A stretch of 32,414 nt of DNA from Cupriavidus sp. 2SB (GTDB taxonomy: Bacteria; Pseudomonadota; Gammaproteobacteria; Burkholderiales; Burkholderiaceae): positions 1-32,414 of the forward strand of contig NZ_SCMX01000072.1 in the NCBI RefSeq assembly GCF_005503625.1, given 5' to 3'. Every line of letters starts with the position of its first letter. The stretch's first letter is position 1. The notes beneath the pieces are model-generated. The model did no database searches, was not told where the DNA came from, and saw only the letters and a program-made list of their open reading frames with translations. This document shows positions 21,847 through 30,571 of this stretch, one piece after another. The position numbers were made by a program, and so were the translations under genes.

Positions 21847-23793
21847 TTACGCTCCCTTCAACCGCCTCCACAACGTCGTCGCACTAATCCCCAGCTTCGC
21901 GCACGCCTCGGCGCGGTTGCCGCCGCACTCCTCCAGCACACGGCGGATGTGGTCGGTTTCGCTCATCCGGGCAATACCGGCCAGCGATGGCGCGGCTTCG
22001 CGGCTGGCGAACAGTTCCGGCACGGCAGCCTGCAATTCCTGCTGCAAGGCCATCGGGGCAAGTTCCACCCCTGCCACCAGCACCGCGATCCGTTCGGTCA
22101 CGTTCTCCAGTTCACGGATATTGCCTGGCCAGTCGTAAGACGCCAGACGCTCGGACACCAGCCCTGGCAGCGGCTGCGGCGCCGCGATGCCCAGTCGTTC
22201 CTGCGCACGGCGATAGAGCAGCAACGCCAGCGCGGCGAGGTCGGCGGAGCGCTCGCGCAGCGGTGGCATTTCGATGCGGAGGATGTTGAGGCGGTAGTAG
22301 AGGTCCTGGCGAAACGTGCCATCGCGCACGAGCGCGGCGAGGTCCCGGTGCGTGGCGGCGATCACGCGCACGTTGACCGGCACCGCTTCGATCCCGCCAA
22401 TCGGCAGCACCTGTTTTTCCTGCAGTACACGCAGCAGCCGGGTCTGCAGTGCAGGCGGCATGTCGCCCACCTCGTCGAGGAACAGCGTGCCGTTATGGGC
22501 CGATTCGAACAAGCCCGCCTTGCCGCCCCGTCGCGCGCCCGTAAAGGCGCCTTCCTCGTAGCCGAACAGTTCCGATTCGAGCAGCGTTTCCGGGAAAGCC
22601 GCGCAATTGACTGCGACGAACGGAAACGCGCGGCGCGGACTGGCGTCGTGCATGCCTTGCGCCAGCACTTCCTTGCCGGTGCCACTCTCGCCGCTCACAA
22701 GCACGGTGGAATCCACCACGGCGTAGCGCCGCGCCAGCGCCCGCAAACCCGACATTGCCGCCGAATCGCCAGCCAGATCATCCAGGCTGTATCGCACCCC
22801 AGCAGCCCGGGGACGATTGCGCGAGCGCAGGTTGCGGTCCGCACGATGAATCGCGTTGGCATCCTGGATGGTCAGCACCGCACCGGAACTACCCGCCTCG
22901 CCAACAATGGGAATGCGATTGACCACGACCATGCGATCACCGAGCCGATGGATCGCCTCCAGATCGCTCGTGCCGCTCTGCATCACGCCATCGAGCGACA
23001 AACCCGGTGCCAGCGTCGAGAGCTTACGGCCCACGGCCACGCCCGCCGGTGTGCCAAGAAATCGCTCCATGGCAGGATTGAACGCCTGGACGCGCCCTTC
23101 CGCATCCACGGCGGCCACACCTTCGTTCAGATGGGCCAGGATGGCATTCACGTAGTCGCGCCGCGTGGATTCGATACGCCGCAGCCGCGCGGCCTCGATC
23201 GCATCTTCCAGCGCCAGCCGCACGGCATTACCGGAATACAGGAACACGCCCACCAGCCCGTACTTGTCCGCAAGGTCCGTCACCATGCCCGGCCCCACCA
23301 CCACGCGAATGCCCTCTTCCCTGAGCGCCCGCACACGCGCCGTGGCGTCGTCTTCGGTCAGGTAGGTGTAGCGCGGAATATCGAGGCCGAACGCCTGCAC
23401 GAACTCGTCGACTTCAGCGTAGGTCGAGGCGTGCGTCACCAGCGCCACCTTGGGAGAGATGCGCCGCGCCGTGGCCAGCGCGCTCATCACGTCGAAGCCG
23501 GTCACCTTGACCAGCACCACGGGCACGTCCACGTGCTGCCGCAGATAGGCACCATTGGAGCCGCCCGCCACCACGACATCCACCCGGTTCTCGCGCGCCT
23601 CGCGATTGATGGCGCTGGCTGCTGCTTCGAAGGCGCGCCCGACGATGCGGAACTCGGCCCGCGCTGCGTAGGCGGGAATCAAGTCGGCAAACGCACGCGA
23701 CAGTCGGCTGATCCCCATTGCCCATATCCTGGGCCGGGCGCCGGCAGCAGTGGGAGGGGTGGGTTTCAGCGCGATGGAAGGCAGGGACGACAT
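21847..23793 (-). CDS. prpR: Sigma-54-dependent propionate catabolism activator PrpR
   Basis: The 648-residue protein has the PrpR layout. The N-terminal PrpR sensor domain (about 30-210; IWAMGISRLSRAF, VVVAGGSNGAYLRQHVDVPVVLV, VGVFLYSGNAVRLALEDA) senses 2-methylcitrate. A PAS-like domain follows (NEGVAAVDAEGRVQAFNPAMERFLG). The AAA+ domain has Walker A GESGTGKE (about 368-375), the sigma-54 contact loop GAFTGA, and LFLDEVGDMP. The C-terminal Fis-type HTH is NRAEACAKLGISATTLWRRL. It is divergent from prpB, and a palindrome and a -24/-12 promoter lie between. The start codon at 23793 has no strong ribosome binding site; an ATG at residue 26 (WAMGIS) is a shorter option. Confidence 0.94.
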   Translation of the reverse strand: MSSLPSIALKPTPPTAAGARPRIWAMGISRLSRAFADLIPAYAARAEFRIVGRAFEAAASAINREARENRVDVVVAGGSNGAYLRQHVDVPVVLVKVTGFDVMSALATARRISPKVALVTHASTYAEVDEFVQAFGLDIPRYTYLTEDDATARVRALREEGIRVVVGPGMVTDLADKYGLVGVFLYSGNAVRLALEDAIEAARLRRIESTRRDYVNAILAHLNEGVAAVDAEGRVQAFNPAMERFLGTPAGVAVGRKLSTLAPGLSLDGVMQSGTSDLEAIHRLGDRMVVVNRIPIVGEAGSSGAVLTIQDANAIHRADRNLRSRNRPRAAGVRYSLDDLAGDSAAMSGLRALARRYAVVDSTVLVSGESGTGKEVLAQGMHDASPRRAFPFVAVNCAAFPETLLESELFGYEEGAFTGARRGGKAGLFESAHNGTLFLDEVGDMPPALQTRLLRVLQEKQVLPIGGIEAVPVNVRVIAATHRDLAALVRDGTFRQDLYYRLNILRIEMPPLRERSADLAALALLLYRRAQERLGIAAPQPLPGLVSERLASYDWPGNIRELENVTERIAVLVAGVELAPMALQQELQAAVPELFASREAAPSLAGIARMSETDHIRRVLEECGGNRAEACAKLGISATTLWRRLKGA

Positions 23794-23854
23794 GGCGGGA
23801 GAGCCGGGTAAGGCATATAGTCGGTCGGGGTGTTGGCATTGTGCGCCGCTGCCC

Positions 23855-23880
23855 CATGCATTTCAACTTTGAAATGCATG
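23855..23880. promoter_or_regulatory. Perfect 12+12 palindrome, candidate PrpR binding site
   Basis: CATGCATTTCAA (23855-23866) and TTGAAATGCATG (23869-23880) are exact inverted repeats around a 2-nt centre. It lies about 62 bp before prpR and about 160 bp before the -24/-12 promoter of prpB, the usual distance for an upstream activator site of a sigma-54 system. Confidence 0.7.
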
Positions 23881-24027
23881 GAATTCATCGAAATACGTGA
23901 AAGTGAAATCCACACGACACGGAAGGTGGCCCCAAGTTGCGCACAAGGAACCCAACCCCTTGAAACGTAAGGGATTAAGAGATACCCGCGAGCCGATCCA
24001 TTCACTCGCAGTACGGTCCCATCCTGC

Positions 24028-24042
24028 TGGCACACCCCTTGC
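24028..24042 (+). promoter_or_regulatory. Sigma-54 promoter of prpB
   Basis: TGGCAC (24028-24033), five bases, then TTGC (24039-24042): the GG and GC doublets are ten bases apart, exactly the -24/-12 consensus. The transcript would begin near 24054, giving a leader of about 60 nt. The activator gene prpR lies next to it. Confidence 0.88.
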
Positions 24043-24115
24043 GCTTCATTGCACCGCCCTGCCCCCGAAGCAGCTTTGAAACGAAATCGAATAGAAGACC
24101 AACGAGATCCACGCC

Positions 24116-25024
24116 ATGACCTTCACCGCCAACGAACTCGCCCGCTCCGCAGGTGCCCGCTTCCGCCAGGCTCTGATCGATGAATCCCCGCTGCAGATCC
24201 CGGGCACGATCAACGCCAATCACGCCCTGCTGGCCAAGCGCGCCGGTTACCGTGCGATCTACCTGTCGGGCGGCGGCGTGGCAGCCGGTTCGCTGGGCCT
24301 GCCGGACCTCGGCATCTCGAACCTGGACGATGTCCTGACCGATATCCGCCGCATCACCGATGTCTGCGACACGCCGCTGCTGGTCGATGTCGATACCGGC
24401 TTCGGCTCTTCCGCTTTCAACGTGGCCCGCACTACGCGCTCGCTGATCAAGTTCGGCGCAGCGGCCATGCATATCGAGGACCAGGTGGGCGCCAAGCGCT
24501 GCGGCCATCGCCCGGGCAAGGAAATCGTCGGTCAGGATGAAATGGTCGACCGCATCAAGGCCGCCGTGGATGCCCGTACCGACCAGAACTTCGTGATCAT
24601 GGCCCGTACCGACGCGCTGGCCGTGGAAGGACTGGACAAGGCGATCGAGCGTGCTGTGGCCTGCGTGGAAGCCGGCGCCGACGCCATCTTCCCGGAAGCC
24701 ATGACCGATCTGGCCATGTATGCGAAGTTCGTCGATGCCGTGAAGGTGCCCGTGCTGGCCAACCTGACCGAGTTCGGCGCCACCCCGTATTTCACGCTCG
24801 ATGACCTGCGCAGCGTGGGCGTGGCGATGTCGCTGTACCCGCTGTCGGCCTTCCGCGCCGCCAACAAGGCTGCCGAAAACGTCTACGCCGCCATCCGTCG
24901 TGACGGCACCCAGAAGAATGTGGTCGATACGATGCAGACGCGCGCCGAACTGTACGAGCGGATCGACTACCATGCCTACGAGAACAAGCTCGACGCGCTG
25001 TTCGCACAAGGCAAGGGCAAGTAA
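24116..25024 (+). CDS. prpB: 2-methylisocitrate lyase
   Basis: The 302-residue protein is a typical PrpB of the isocitrate-lyase/PEP-mutase superfamily. It has the metal-binding run VDVDTGFGSS (D91, D93), the acidic HIEDQVG, the catalytic loop KRCGH (127-131, with Cys129), and ARTDALAVEGLDKAIERA. It cleaves 2-methylisocitrate to pyruvate and succinate in the cytoplasm, the last step of the 2-methylcitrate cycle. It is the first gene of the sigma-54-driven operon. Length and motifs are normal, with no sign of damage. The gap of 109 bp to prpC contains a short leader region. Confidence 0.96.
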   Translation: MTFTANELARSAGARFRQALIDESPLQIPGTINANHALLAKRAGYRAIYLSGGGVAAGSLGLPDLGISNLDDVLTDIRRITDVCDTPLLVDVDTGFGSSAFNVARTTRSLIKFGAAAMHIEDQVGAKRCGHRPGKEIVGQDEMVDRIKAAVDARTDQNFVIMARTDALAVEGLDKAIERAVACVEAGADAIFPEAMTDLAMYAKFVDAVKVPVLANLTEFGATPYFTLDDLRSVGVAMSLYPLSAFRAANKAAENVYAAIRRDGTQKNVVDTMQTRAELYERIDYHAYENKLDALFAQGKGK

Positions 25025-25133
25025 GACCCGACCGCCTCCGAGACAGAGACAACCTTCAGTTCCGATTAGCGAGAGAACCACCATGGCAGCTCGCAAGCCC
25101 ACCTCACAGAAAGCACAAAACAAGGAGACCCCG

Positions 25134-26291
25134 ATGTCCGAAGCCCAACCGCTGGCCACGCCGAAGCCCAAGAAGTCTGTTGCCCTGTCCGGTATTGCCG
25201 CCGGCAATACCGCGCTGTGCACCGTAGGCCGCAGCGGCAACGATCTCCACTATCGCGGCTACGACATCCTCGACATCGCCGATACCTGCGAATTCGAGGA
25301 ACTGGCCCACCTGCTGGTCCACGGCAAGCTGCCCACCCGCGCCGAACTGGCCGCCTACAAAGCCAAGCTCAAGGCGCTGCGCGGCCTGCCCGCCAACGTC
25401 AAGGCTGCACTGGAATGGGTGCCCGCCAGCGCCCACCCGATGGACGTGATGCGCACCGGCGTGTCCGTACTCGGCACGGTGCTGCCGGAGAAGGACGACC
25501 ACAACGTGCCGGGCGCACGCGATATCGCAGACCGCCTGATGGCCAGCCTGGGTTCGATGCTGCTGTACTGGTATCACTACAGCCACAACGGCCGCCGCAT
25601 CGAAGTGGAAACCGACGACGACTCCATCGCCGCCCACTTCCTGCACCTGCTGCATGGCGTGCCGCCGTCAAAGCTGTGGGAACGTGCGATGCAGACCTCG
25701 CTGAATCTCTACGCCGAGCACGAATTCAACGCCTCGACGTTCGCCTGCCGCGTGGTGGCCGGCACGGGTTCCGACATGTACTCGGCCATCTGCGGTGGTA
25801 TCGGCGCGCTGCGCGGCCCGAAGCATGGCGGCGCCAACGAAGTGGCGTTCGAGATCCAGAAGCGTTACGACACGCCGGACGAGGCCGAGGCCGATATCCG
25901 TCGCCGCGTGGAAAACAAGGAAGTGGTGATTGGCTTTGGCCACCCGGTGTACACGATCAGCGATCCGCGTAACGTGGTGATCAAGGAAGTGGCACGCAAG
26001 CTGTCGAAGGACGCCGGTTCGATGAAGATGTTCAACATCGCCGAGCGCCTGGAAACGGTCATGGCCGACGCCAAGAAGATGTTCCCGAACCTCGACTGGT
26101 TCAGCGCAGTGAGCTACCACATGATGGGCGTGCCCACGGCGATGTTCACGCCGCTGTTCGTGATTGCGCGCACCTCGGGCTGGGCCGCGCACGTGATCGA
26201 GCAACGCATCGACAACAAGATCATTCGTCCCACGGCCAACTACACCGGCCCGGAAAACCTGAAGTTCGTGCCGATCGAGAAGCGCGCCTGA
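25134..26291 (+). CDS. prpC: 2-methylcitrate synthase
   Basis: From the ATG at 25134 (AAGGAGA 8 nt upstream) the product is 385 residues, the usual PrpC length. It has the citrate-synthase core: NALxxAEHEFNAST-type LYAEHEFNASTFACRVV, GPKHGGANEVAF and IGFGHPVYTISDPR, with catalytic His residues in the first two and Asp in NLDWFSAVSYHMMG. It condenses propionyl-CoA with oxaloacetate to 2-methylcitrate. An ATG at 25083 is in frame and would add 17 residues (ARKPTSQKAQNKETP), but its ribosome binding site is weaker. A long open frame further upstream is a shadow of prpB. Confidence 0.95.
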   Translation: MSEAQPLATPKPKKSVALSGIAAGNTALCTVGRSGNDLHYRGYDILDIADTCEFEELAHLLVHGKLPTRAELAAYKAKLKALRGLPANVKAALEWVPASAHPMDVMRTGVSVLGTVLPEKDDHNVPGARDIADRLMASLGSMLLYWYHYSHNGRRIEVETDDDSIAAHFLHLLHGVPPSKLWERAMQTSLNLYAEHEFNASTFACRVVAGTGSDMYSAICGGIGALRGPKHGGANEVAFEIQKRYDTPDEAEADIRRRVENKEVVIGFGHPVYTISDPRNVVIKEVARKLSKDAGSMKMFNIAERLETVMADAKKMFPNLDWFSAVSYHMMGVPTAMFTPLFVIARTSGWAAHVIEQRIDNKIIRPTANYTGPENLKFVPIEKRA

Positions 26292-26359
26292 GTCTGCACA
26301 ACTCAGTCCGCACAACTCGCATCGTCCGGGGGCAACCCCAGTCACTAGTAAAAGTGCCA

Positions 26360-26394
26360 CCGCCCGCTGCGTTCCCCTGGAACCGCGCGGGCGG
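26360..26394 (+). repeat. Intercistronic hairpin between prpC and acnD
   Basis: The outer arms CCGCCCGC (26360-26367) and GCGGGCGG (26387-26394) and the inner arms GTTCC (26371-26375) and GGAAC (26379-26383) are all perfect, with a 3-nt loop and a small symmetric 3x3 internal loop. No T-run follows, so it is unlikely to terminate; it may set mRNA stability or the prpC:acnD expression ratio. Confidence 0.65.
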
Positions 26395-26418
26395 CAAGCA
26401 CCCAGTCCTCACGCCGCC

Positions 26419-29022
26419 ATGAACACCGCCTATCGCAAGCCGCTGCCTGGTACGAAGCTCGACTACTTCGATGCCCGCGCCGCCGTCAATGACATCTCCC
26501 CCGGCGCCTGGGACAAGCTGCCCTACACCTCCCGCGTGCTCGCCGAAAACCTCGTGCGCCGCTGCGACCCGGCCACGCTGACCGACTCGCTCAAGCAGTT
26601 GATCGAGCGCCGCCGCGACCTGGACTTTCCGTGGTTCCCGGCCCGCGTGGTCTGCCACGACATCCTGGGCCAGACCGCACTGGTGGATCTGGCTGGCTTG
26701 CGCGATGCCATTGCCGATCAAGGCGGCGATCCGGCCAAGGTCAACCCGGTGGTCCCGGTGCAACTGATCGTCGACCACTCGTTGGCCGTGGAATGTGGCG
26801 GCTTTGATCCGGATGCGTTCAAGAAGAATCGCGCCATCGAGGATCGCCGCAACGAAGACCGCTTCGACTTCATCAACTGGACCAAGAAGGCGTTCCGCAA
26901 CGTCGACGTGATCCCGCCGGGCAACGGCATCATGCACCAGATCAATCTGGAGAAGATGTCGCCGGTGATCCATGCCGATACCGTGAGCGGCGTGGCCTAT
27001 CCCGACACCTGCGTCGGCACTGACAGCCACACGCCGCACGTGGATGCGCTGGGCGTGATCGCCATCGGCGTGGGCGGACTGGAAGCCGAAAACGTGATGC
27101 TGGGCCGCGCGTCGTGGATGCGCCTGCCGGACATCGTCGGCGTGGAACTGACCGGCCGCCGCCAGCCGGGCATCACCGCCACCGACATCGTGCTGGCCCT
27201 GACCGAATTCCTGCGCCAGCAAAAGGTGGTGGGCGCGTATCTGGAATTCCGGGGCGAAGGTGCGTCGAGCCTGACGCTGGGCGACCGCGCCACGATCTCG
27301 AACATGGCGCCCGAGTACGGCGCCACGGCTGCGATGTTCTTCATCGACGGCCAGACCACCGAATACCTGCGCCTGACCGGCCGCGACGAAGCGCAGGTGC
27401 AACTCGTCGAGACCTACGCGAAGACCGCTGGCCTCTGGGCCGATGCCCTCGCCAATGCCGAGTACGAGCGCACGCTCTCGTTCGATCTTTCAACCGTGGT
27501 CCGAAACATGGCCGGTCCGTCGAACCCGCACAAGCGCCTGCCAACGTCCGACCTGGCCGCGCGCGGCATTGCCGGCAAGTGGGAAGAGACGCCGGGCCAG
27601 ATGCCCGATGGCGCGGTCATCATCGCGGCCATCACGAGCTGCACGAACACCAGCAACCCGCGCAACGTGATTGCCGCCGCGCTGCTGGCCCGCAATGCCA
27701 ACGCCCGTGGACTGACGCGCAAACCGTGGGTCAAGTCGTCGCTGGCACCGGGCTCCAAGGCGGTCGAGCTTTATCTCGAAGAAGCCAGGCTGCTGCCCGA
27801 CCTCGAAAAGCTCGGCTTCGGCATCGTCGCGTTCGCCTGTACGACCTGCAACGGCATGTCGGGCGCGCTCGATCCGAAGATCCAGCAGGAAATCATCGAT
27901 CGCGACCTGTACGCGACGGCAGTGCTCTCGGGCAACCGCAACTTCGATGGCCGCATCCACCCGTACGCCAAGCAGGCATTCCTGGCCTCGCCGCCGTTGG
28001 TGGTGGCCTATGCCATCGCCGGGACCATCCGTTTCGATATCGAGCAGGATGTGCTGGGCATCGGCACGGATGGCCAGCCGGTCTACCTGAAGGACATCTG
28101 GCCGAGCGACGAGGAAATCGACGCCATCGTGCGCCAGAGCGTCAAGCCCGAGCAGTTCCGCAAGGTCTACGAGCCGATGTTCGCGCTACATGCGGAGAAC
28201 GACACGTCCATCGATCCGCTGTACGACTGGCGTCCGCAGAGCACGTATATCCGCCGCCCGCCGTACTGGGAAGGCGCCCTGGCCGGCGAACGCACGCTGC
28301 ACGGCATGCGCGCGCTGGCGGTGCTGGGCGACAACATCACCACCGACCATCTTTCCCCGTCGAACGCGATCCTGCTGGACAGCGCGGCTGGCGAGTACCT
28401 GGCCAAAATGGGGCTGCCCGAAGAGGACTTCAACTCGTACGCCACGCACCGGGGCGATCACCTGACCGCCCAGCGCGCCACCTTCGCGAATCCGACCCTG
28501 CTTAACGAAATGGCCGTGGTCGATGGTGCCGTGAAGAAGGGTTCGCTGGCCCGCATCGAGCCGGAAGGCAAGGTGGTGCGGATGTGGGAAGCCATCGAGA
28601 CCTACATGGAGCGCAAGCAGCCGCTGATCGTGATTGCCGGGGCCGACTACGGCCAGGGCTCGTCGCGTGACTGGGCAGCCAAGGGCGTGCGGCTGGCCGG
28701 TGTGGAGGCCATCGTTGCCGAAGGCTTCGAGCGCATCCACCGTACCAACCTGATCGGCATGGGCGTGTTGCCGGTGGAGTTCTATCCGGGCACCAACCGC
28801 ACGACGCTCAACATCGACGGCACCGAAACCTTCGACGTGATCGGCGAACGCCGTCCGCGCGCGGAACTGACGCTGGTGATCCATCGCCGCGACGGCGACA
28901 AGCTCGAAGTGCCCGTGCTGTGCCGCCTCGATAGCGACGAGGAAGTGTCGATCTACGAAGCCGGGGGCGTGCTGCAGCGCTTTGCGCAGGACTTCCTGGA
29001 ATCGTCGCGCGCAGCGGCCTGA
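26419..29022 (+). CDS. acnD: Fe/S-dependent 2-methylcitrate dehydratase AcnD
   Basis: The 867-residue protein is an aconitase-family enzyme. The three [4Fe-4S] ligands are C408 in AITSCTNTSNPRNV and C474 and C477 in FACTTCNGMSGAL. The substrate regions are RVVCHDILGQTALVDLAGLRDA and VDHSLAVE near the N-terminus, and ADYGQGSSRDWAAKG and NLIGMGVLPVEF in the swivel domain. AcnD dehydrates 2-methylcitrate to a methylaconitate isomer that PrpF is needed to process; together they replace PrpD, which is absent here. The gene order prpB-prpC-acnD-prpF is that of many proteobacteria lacking prpD. The N-terminus is typical; the ATG has no strong ribosome binding site. Confidence 0.95.
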   Translation: MNTAYRKPLPGTKLDYFDARAAVNDISPGAWDKLPYTSRVLAENLVRRCDPATLTDSLKQLIERRRDLDFPWFPARVVCHDILGQTALVDLAGLRDAIADQGGDPAKVNPVVPVQLIVDHSLAVECGGFDPDAFKKNRAIEDRRNEDRFDFINWTKKAFRNVDVIPPGNGIMHQINLEKMSPVIHADTVSGVAYPDTCVGTDSHTPHVDALGVIAIGVGGLEAENVMLGRASWMRLPDIVGVELTGRRQPGITATDIVLALTEFLRQQKVVGAYLEFRGEGASSLTLGDRATISNMAPEYGATAAMFFIDGQTTEYLRLTGRDEAQVQLVETYAKTAGLWADALANAEYERTLSFDLSTVVRNMAGPSNPHKRLPTSDLAARGIAGKWEETPGQMPDGAVIIAAITSCTNTSNPRNVIAAALLARNANARGLTRKPWVKSSLAPGSKAVELYLEEARLLPDLEKLGFGIVAFACTTCNGMSGALDPKIQQEIIDRDLYATAVLSGNRNFDGRIHPYAKQAFLASPPLVVAYAIAGTIRFDIEQDVLGIGTDGQPVYLKDIWPSDEEIDAIVRQSVKPEQFRKVYEPMFALHAENDTSIDPLYDWRPQSTYIRRPPYWEGALAGERTLHGMRALAVLGDNITTDHLSPSNAILLDSAAGEYLAKMGLPEEDFNSYATHRGDHLTAQRATFANPTLLNEMAVVDGAVKKGSLARIEPEGKVVRMWEAIETYMERKQPLIVIAGADYGQGSSRDWAAKGVRLAGVEAIVAEGFERIHRTNLIGMGVLPVEFYPGTNRTTLNIDGTETFDVIGERRPRAELTLVIHRRDGDKLEVPVLCRLDSDEEVSIYEAGGVLQRFAQDFLESSRAAA

Positions 29023-29051
29023 TATCGCCGCGCTTGATTAGGACAATTACG

Positions 29052-30245
29052 ATGGCTCACGCACCTCAAATCAAGATTCCCGCCACCTACCTGCGTGGCG
29101 GCACCAGCAAGGGCGTCTTCTTCCGATTGCAAGATCTGCCGGAAGCCGCGCAGGTGCCCGGCGCCGCACGCGACAAGCTGCTGCTGCGCGTGATCGGTAG
29201 CCCCGATCCGTACGGCAAGCAGATCGACGGCATGGGCGCCGCCACGTCGAGCACCAGCAAGACGGTGATCATCGCCAAGAGCACGCGTCCCGGTCACGAC
29301 GTCGATTACCTGTTCGGTCAGGTATCGATCGATCAGCCATTCGTGGACTGGAGCGGCAACTGCGGCAACCTGTCGGCAGCCGTGGGGCCATTCGCGATCA
29401 GCAACGGCTTTATCGAGGCATCGCGGATTCCTCAAAACGGCACGGTTACCGTGAAGATCTGGCAAGCCAATATCGGCAAGACGATCATCGCGCACGTGCC
29501 CATCACGGACGGCGCGGTACAGGAGACCGGCGACTTCGAACTCGATGGCGTGACCTTCCCGGCTGCCGAGGTCCAGCTCGAATTCATGGACCCGGCTGCC
29601 GACGAAGGCGATGACGGCGGCGGTGCGATGTTCCCCACCGGCAGCCTCGTCGACGACCTTGACGTCCCCGGCGTCGGCACGCTGCGCGCCACGATGATCA
29701 ACGCCGGCATCCCGACGATCTTCGTCGAGGCCGAGGCCATCGGCTACACGGGCACGGAGTTGCAGGACGCCATCAACGGCGACCCGAAGGCACTGGCGAT
29801 GTTCGAAACCATCCGCGCCTACGGTGCGAAGCGCATGGGTCTGATCCAGAACATCGACGAGGCCAAGACGCGCCAGCACACGCCGAAAGTCGCCTTTGTA
29901 GCCAGGCCGGTGACCTACACGGCATCGAGCGGCAAGGCGGTCAAGGCCGAGGACGTGGACCTGCTGGTCCGCGCGCTGTCGATGGGCAAGCTGCACCACG
30001 CGATGATGGGCACGGCTGCAGTCGCCATCGGCACGGCGGCAGCAGTGCCGGGCACGCTCGTCAACCTGGCTGCCGGTGGCGGCGAACGTGAGGCCGTGCG
30101 CTTCGGGCATCCGTCCGGCACGCTGCGTGTGGGCGCGCAAGCGGTGCAGGCCGATGGGCAATGGACAGTGAAGAAAGCCATCATGAGCCGCAGCGCACGC
30201 GTGCTGATGGAAGGCTGGGTAAGGGTGCCGGGAGACGCGTTCTGA
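29052..30245 (+). CDS. prpF: PrpF, aconitate isomerase partner of AcnD
   Basis: The 397-residue product starts MAHAPQIKIPATYLRGGTSKGVFF, the PrpF hallmark, with AGGAC upstream. Other landmarks are IGSPDPYGKQIDGMGAATSSTSK, DWSGNCGNLSAAVGPFAI (catalytic-region Cys), MINAGIPTIFVEAEAIGYTG, and GGGEREAVRFGHPSGTLRVG. PrpF belongs to the diaminopimelate-epimerase fold and is reported to isomerise trans-aconitate or 2-methylaconitate, so that AcnD's product can continue through aconitase. It ends the prp operon and is followed by a hairpin terminator. An in-frame start 18 nt earlier is weaker. Confidence 0.93.
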   Translation: MAHAPQIKIPATYLRGGTSKGVFFRLQDLPEAAQVPGAARDKLLLRVIGSPDPYGKQIDGMGAATSSTSKTVIIAKSTRPGHDVDYLFGQVSIDQPFVDWSGNCGNLSAAVGPFAISNGFIEASRIPQNGTVTVKIWQANIGKTIIAHVPITDGAVQETGDFELDGVTFPAAEVQLEFMDPAADEGDDGGGAMFPTGSLVDDLDVPGVGTLRATMINAGIPTIFVEAEAIGYTGTELQDAINGDPKALAMFETIRAYGAKRMGLIQNIDEAKTRQHTPKVAFVARPVTYTASSGKAVKAEDVDLLVRALSMGKLHHAMMGTAAVAIGTAAAVPGTLVNLAAGGGEREAVRFGHPSGTLRVGAQAVQADGQWTVKKAIMSRSARVLMEGWVRVPGDAF

Positions 30246-30279
30246 GCAATACCTGATCGCTGATTCTTTAGATTGTTCG

Positions 30280-30320
30280 AGCGGCATCTTTTCGAAAGGG
30301 AAGATGCCGCTTTGTCTTAT
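30280..30320 (+). terminator. Terminator of the prp operon
   Basis: AGCGGCATCTT (30280-30290) and AAGATGCCGCT (30301-30311) form a perfect 11-bp stem with a 10-nt loop, followed by TTGTCTTAT. The stem is strong; the T tract is interrupted. Confidence 0.82.
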
Positions 30321-30439
30321 CAGGCGTACCTTTGCGGACTTGTGACAGCGCTGGCGCAGTTGTCGACGCAACTTTTTTTGGTGGGTATAGTGCTCGCTCT
30401 GTTGGTTGACGATGGCCCTCTCCCGCGCCTTTTGGTTTT

Positions 30440-30478
30440 CTCCCCTCTCCCTCTGGGAGAGGGGCCGGGGGAGAGGGC
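30440..30478. repeat. REP-like repeat, copy C (single half)
   Basis: This copy matches half 1 of copies A and B: CTCCCCTCTCCC, the hairpin with GGGAGAGGGG, then CCGGGGGAGAGGGC and CAGCAG. The inverted second half is missing, though a short GGCCCTCTCCCGCG at about 30414-30427 may be a remnant. It sits about 90 bp before the asparaginase start and may be in its leader. Confidence 0.72.
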
Positions 30479-30571
30479 CAGCAGTACGTCAGCCGCAGTC
30501 TCATGACCCAGCCACCAGCGGCATCACCGCTTCCACAAGAAGTCGCCACGATGCCGCCAAGAGGAGAACGC

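Larger units (their letters stand above)
23794..24115. other. Divergent prpR-prpB control region (322 bp)
   Basis: There is no gene in this gap. It holds a perfect 12+12 palindrome (23855-23880), a shorter dyad CCCTT/AAGGG (about 23957-23974), the prpB sigma-54 promoter (24028-24042) and the leader of prpB. The sequence from 23860 to 24000 is AT-richer than the flanking genes, as suits a bent activator-promoter loop. Confidence 0.7.
30246..30571. other. 326-bp gap between prpF and the asparaginase gene
   Basis: No gene is supported. The gap holds the prpF terminator (30280-30320), a poly-T stretch followed by TATAGT at 30386-30391 that could be a weak -10 element (no -35 at standard spacing), and REP-like copy C (30440-30478). 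The GAGGAGA ribosome binding site of the next gene is at 30561-30567. Confidence 0.65.

Noticed and set aside
21949..23811. 620-codon open frame opposite prpR
   Set aside because: His/Arg/Gln-rich antisense shadow of the sigma-54 activator.
24002..25240. 412-codon minus frame opposite prpB
   Set aside because: Antisense shadow; no motif, and it would cross the sigma-54 promoter.
27114..28505. 463-codon frame within acnD
   Set aside because: Out-of-frame reading of acnD with Arg/Pro-rich, low-complexity product.
28953..30371. 472-codon minus frame opposite prpF
   Set aside because: Antisense shadow extending through the prp terminator.
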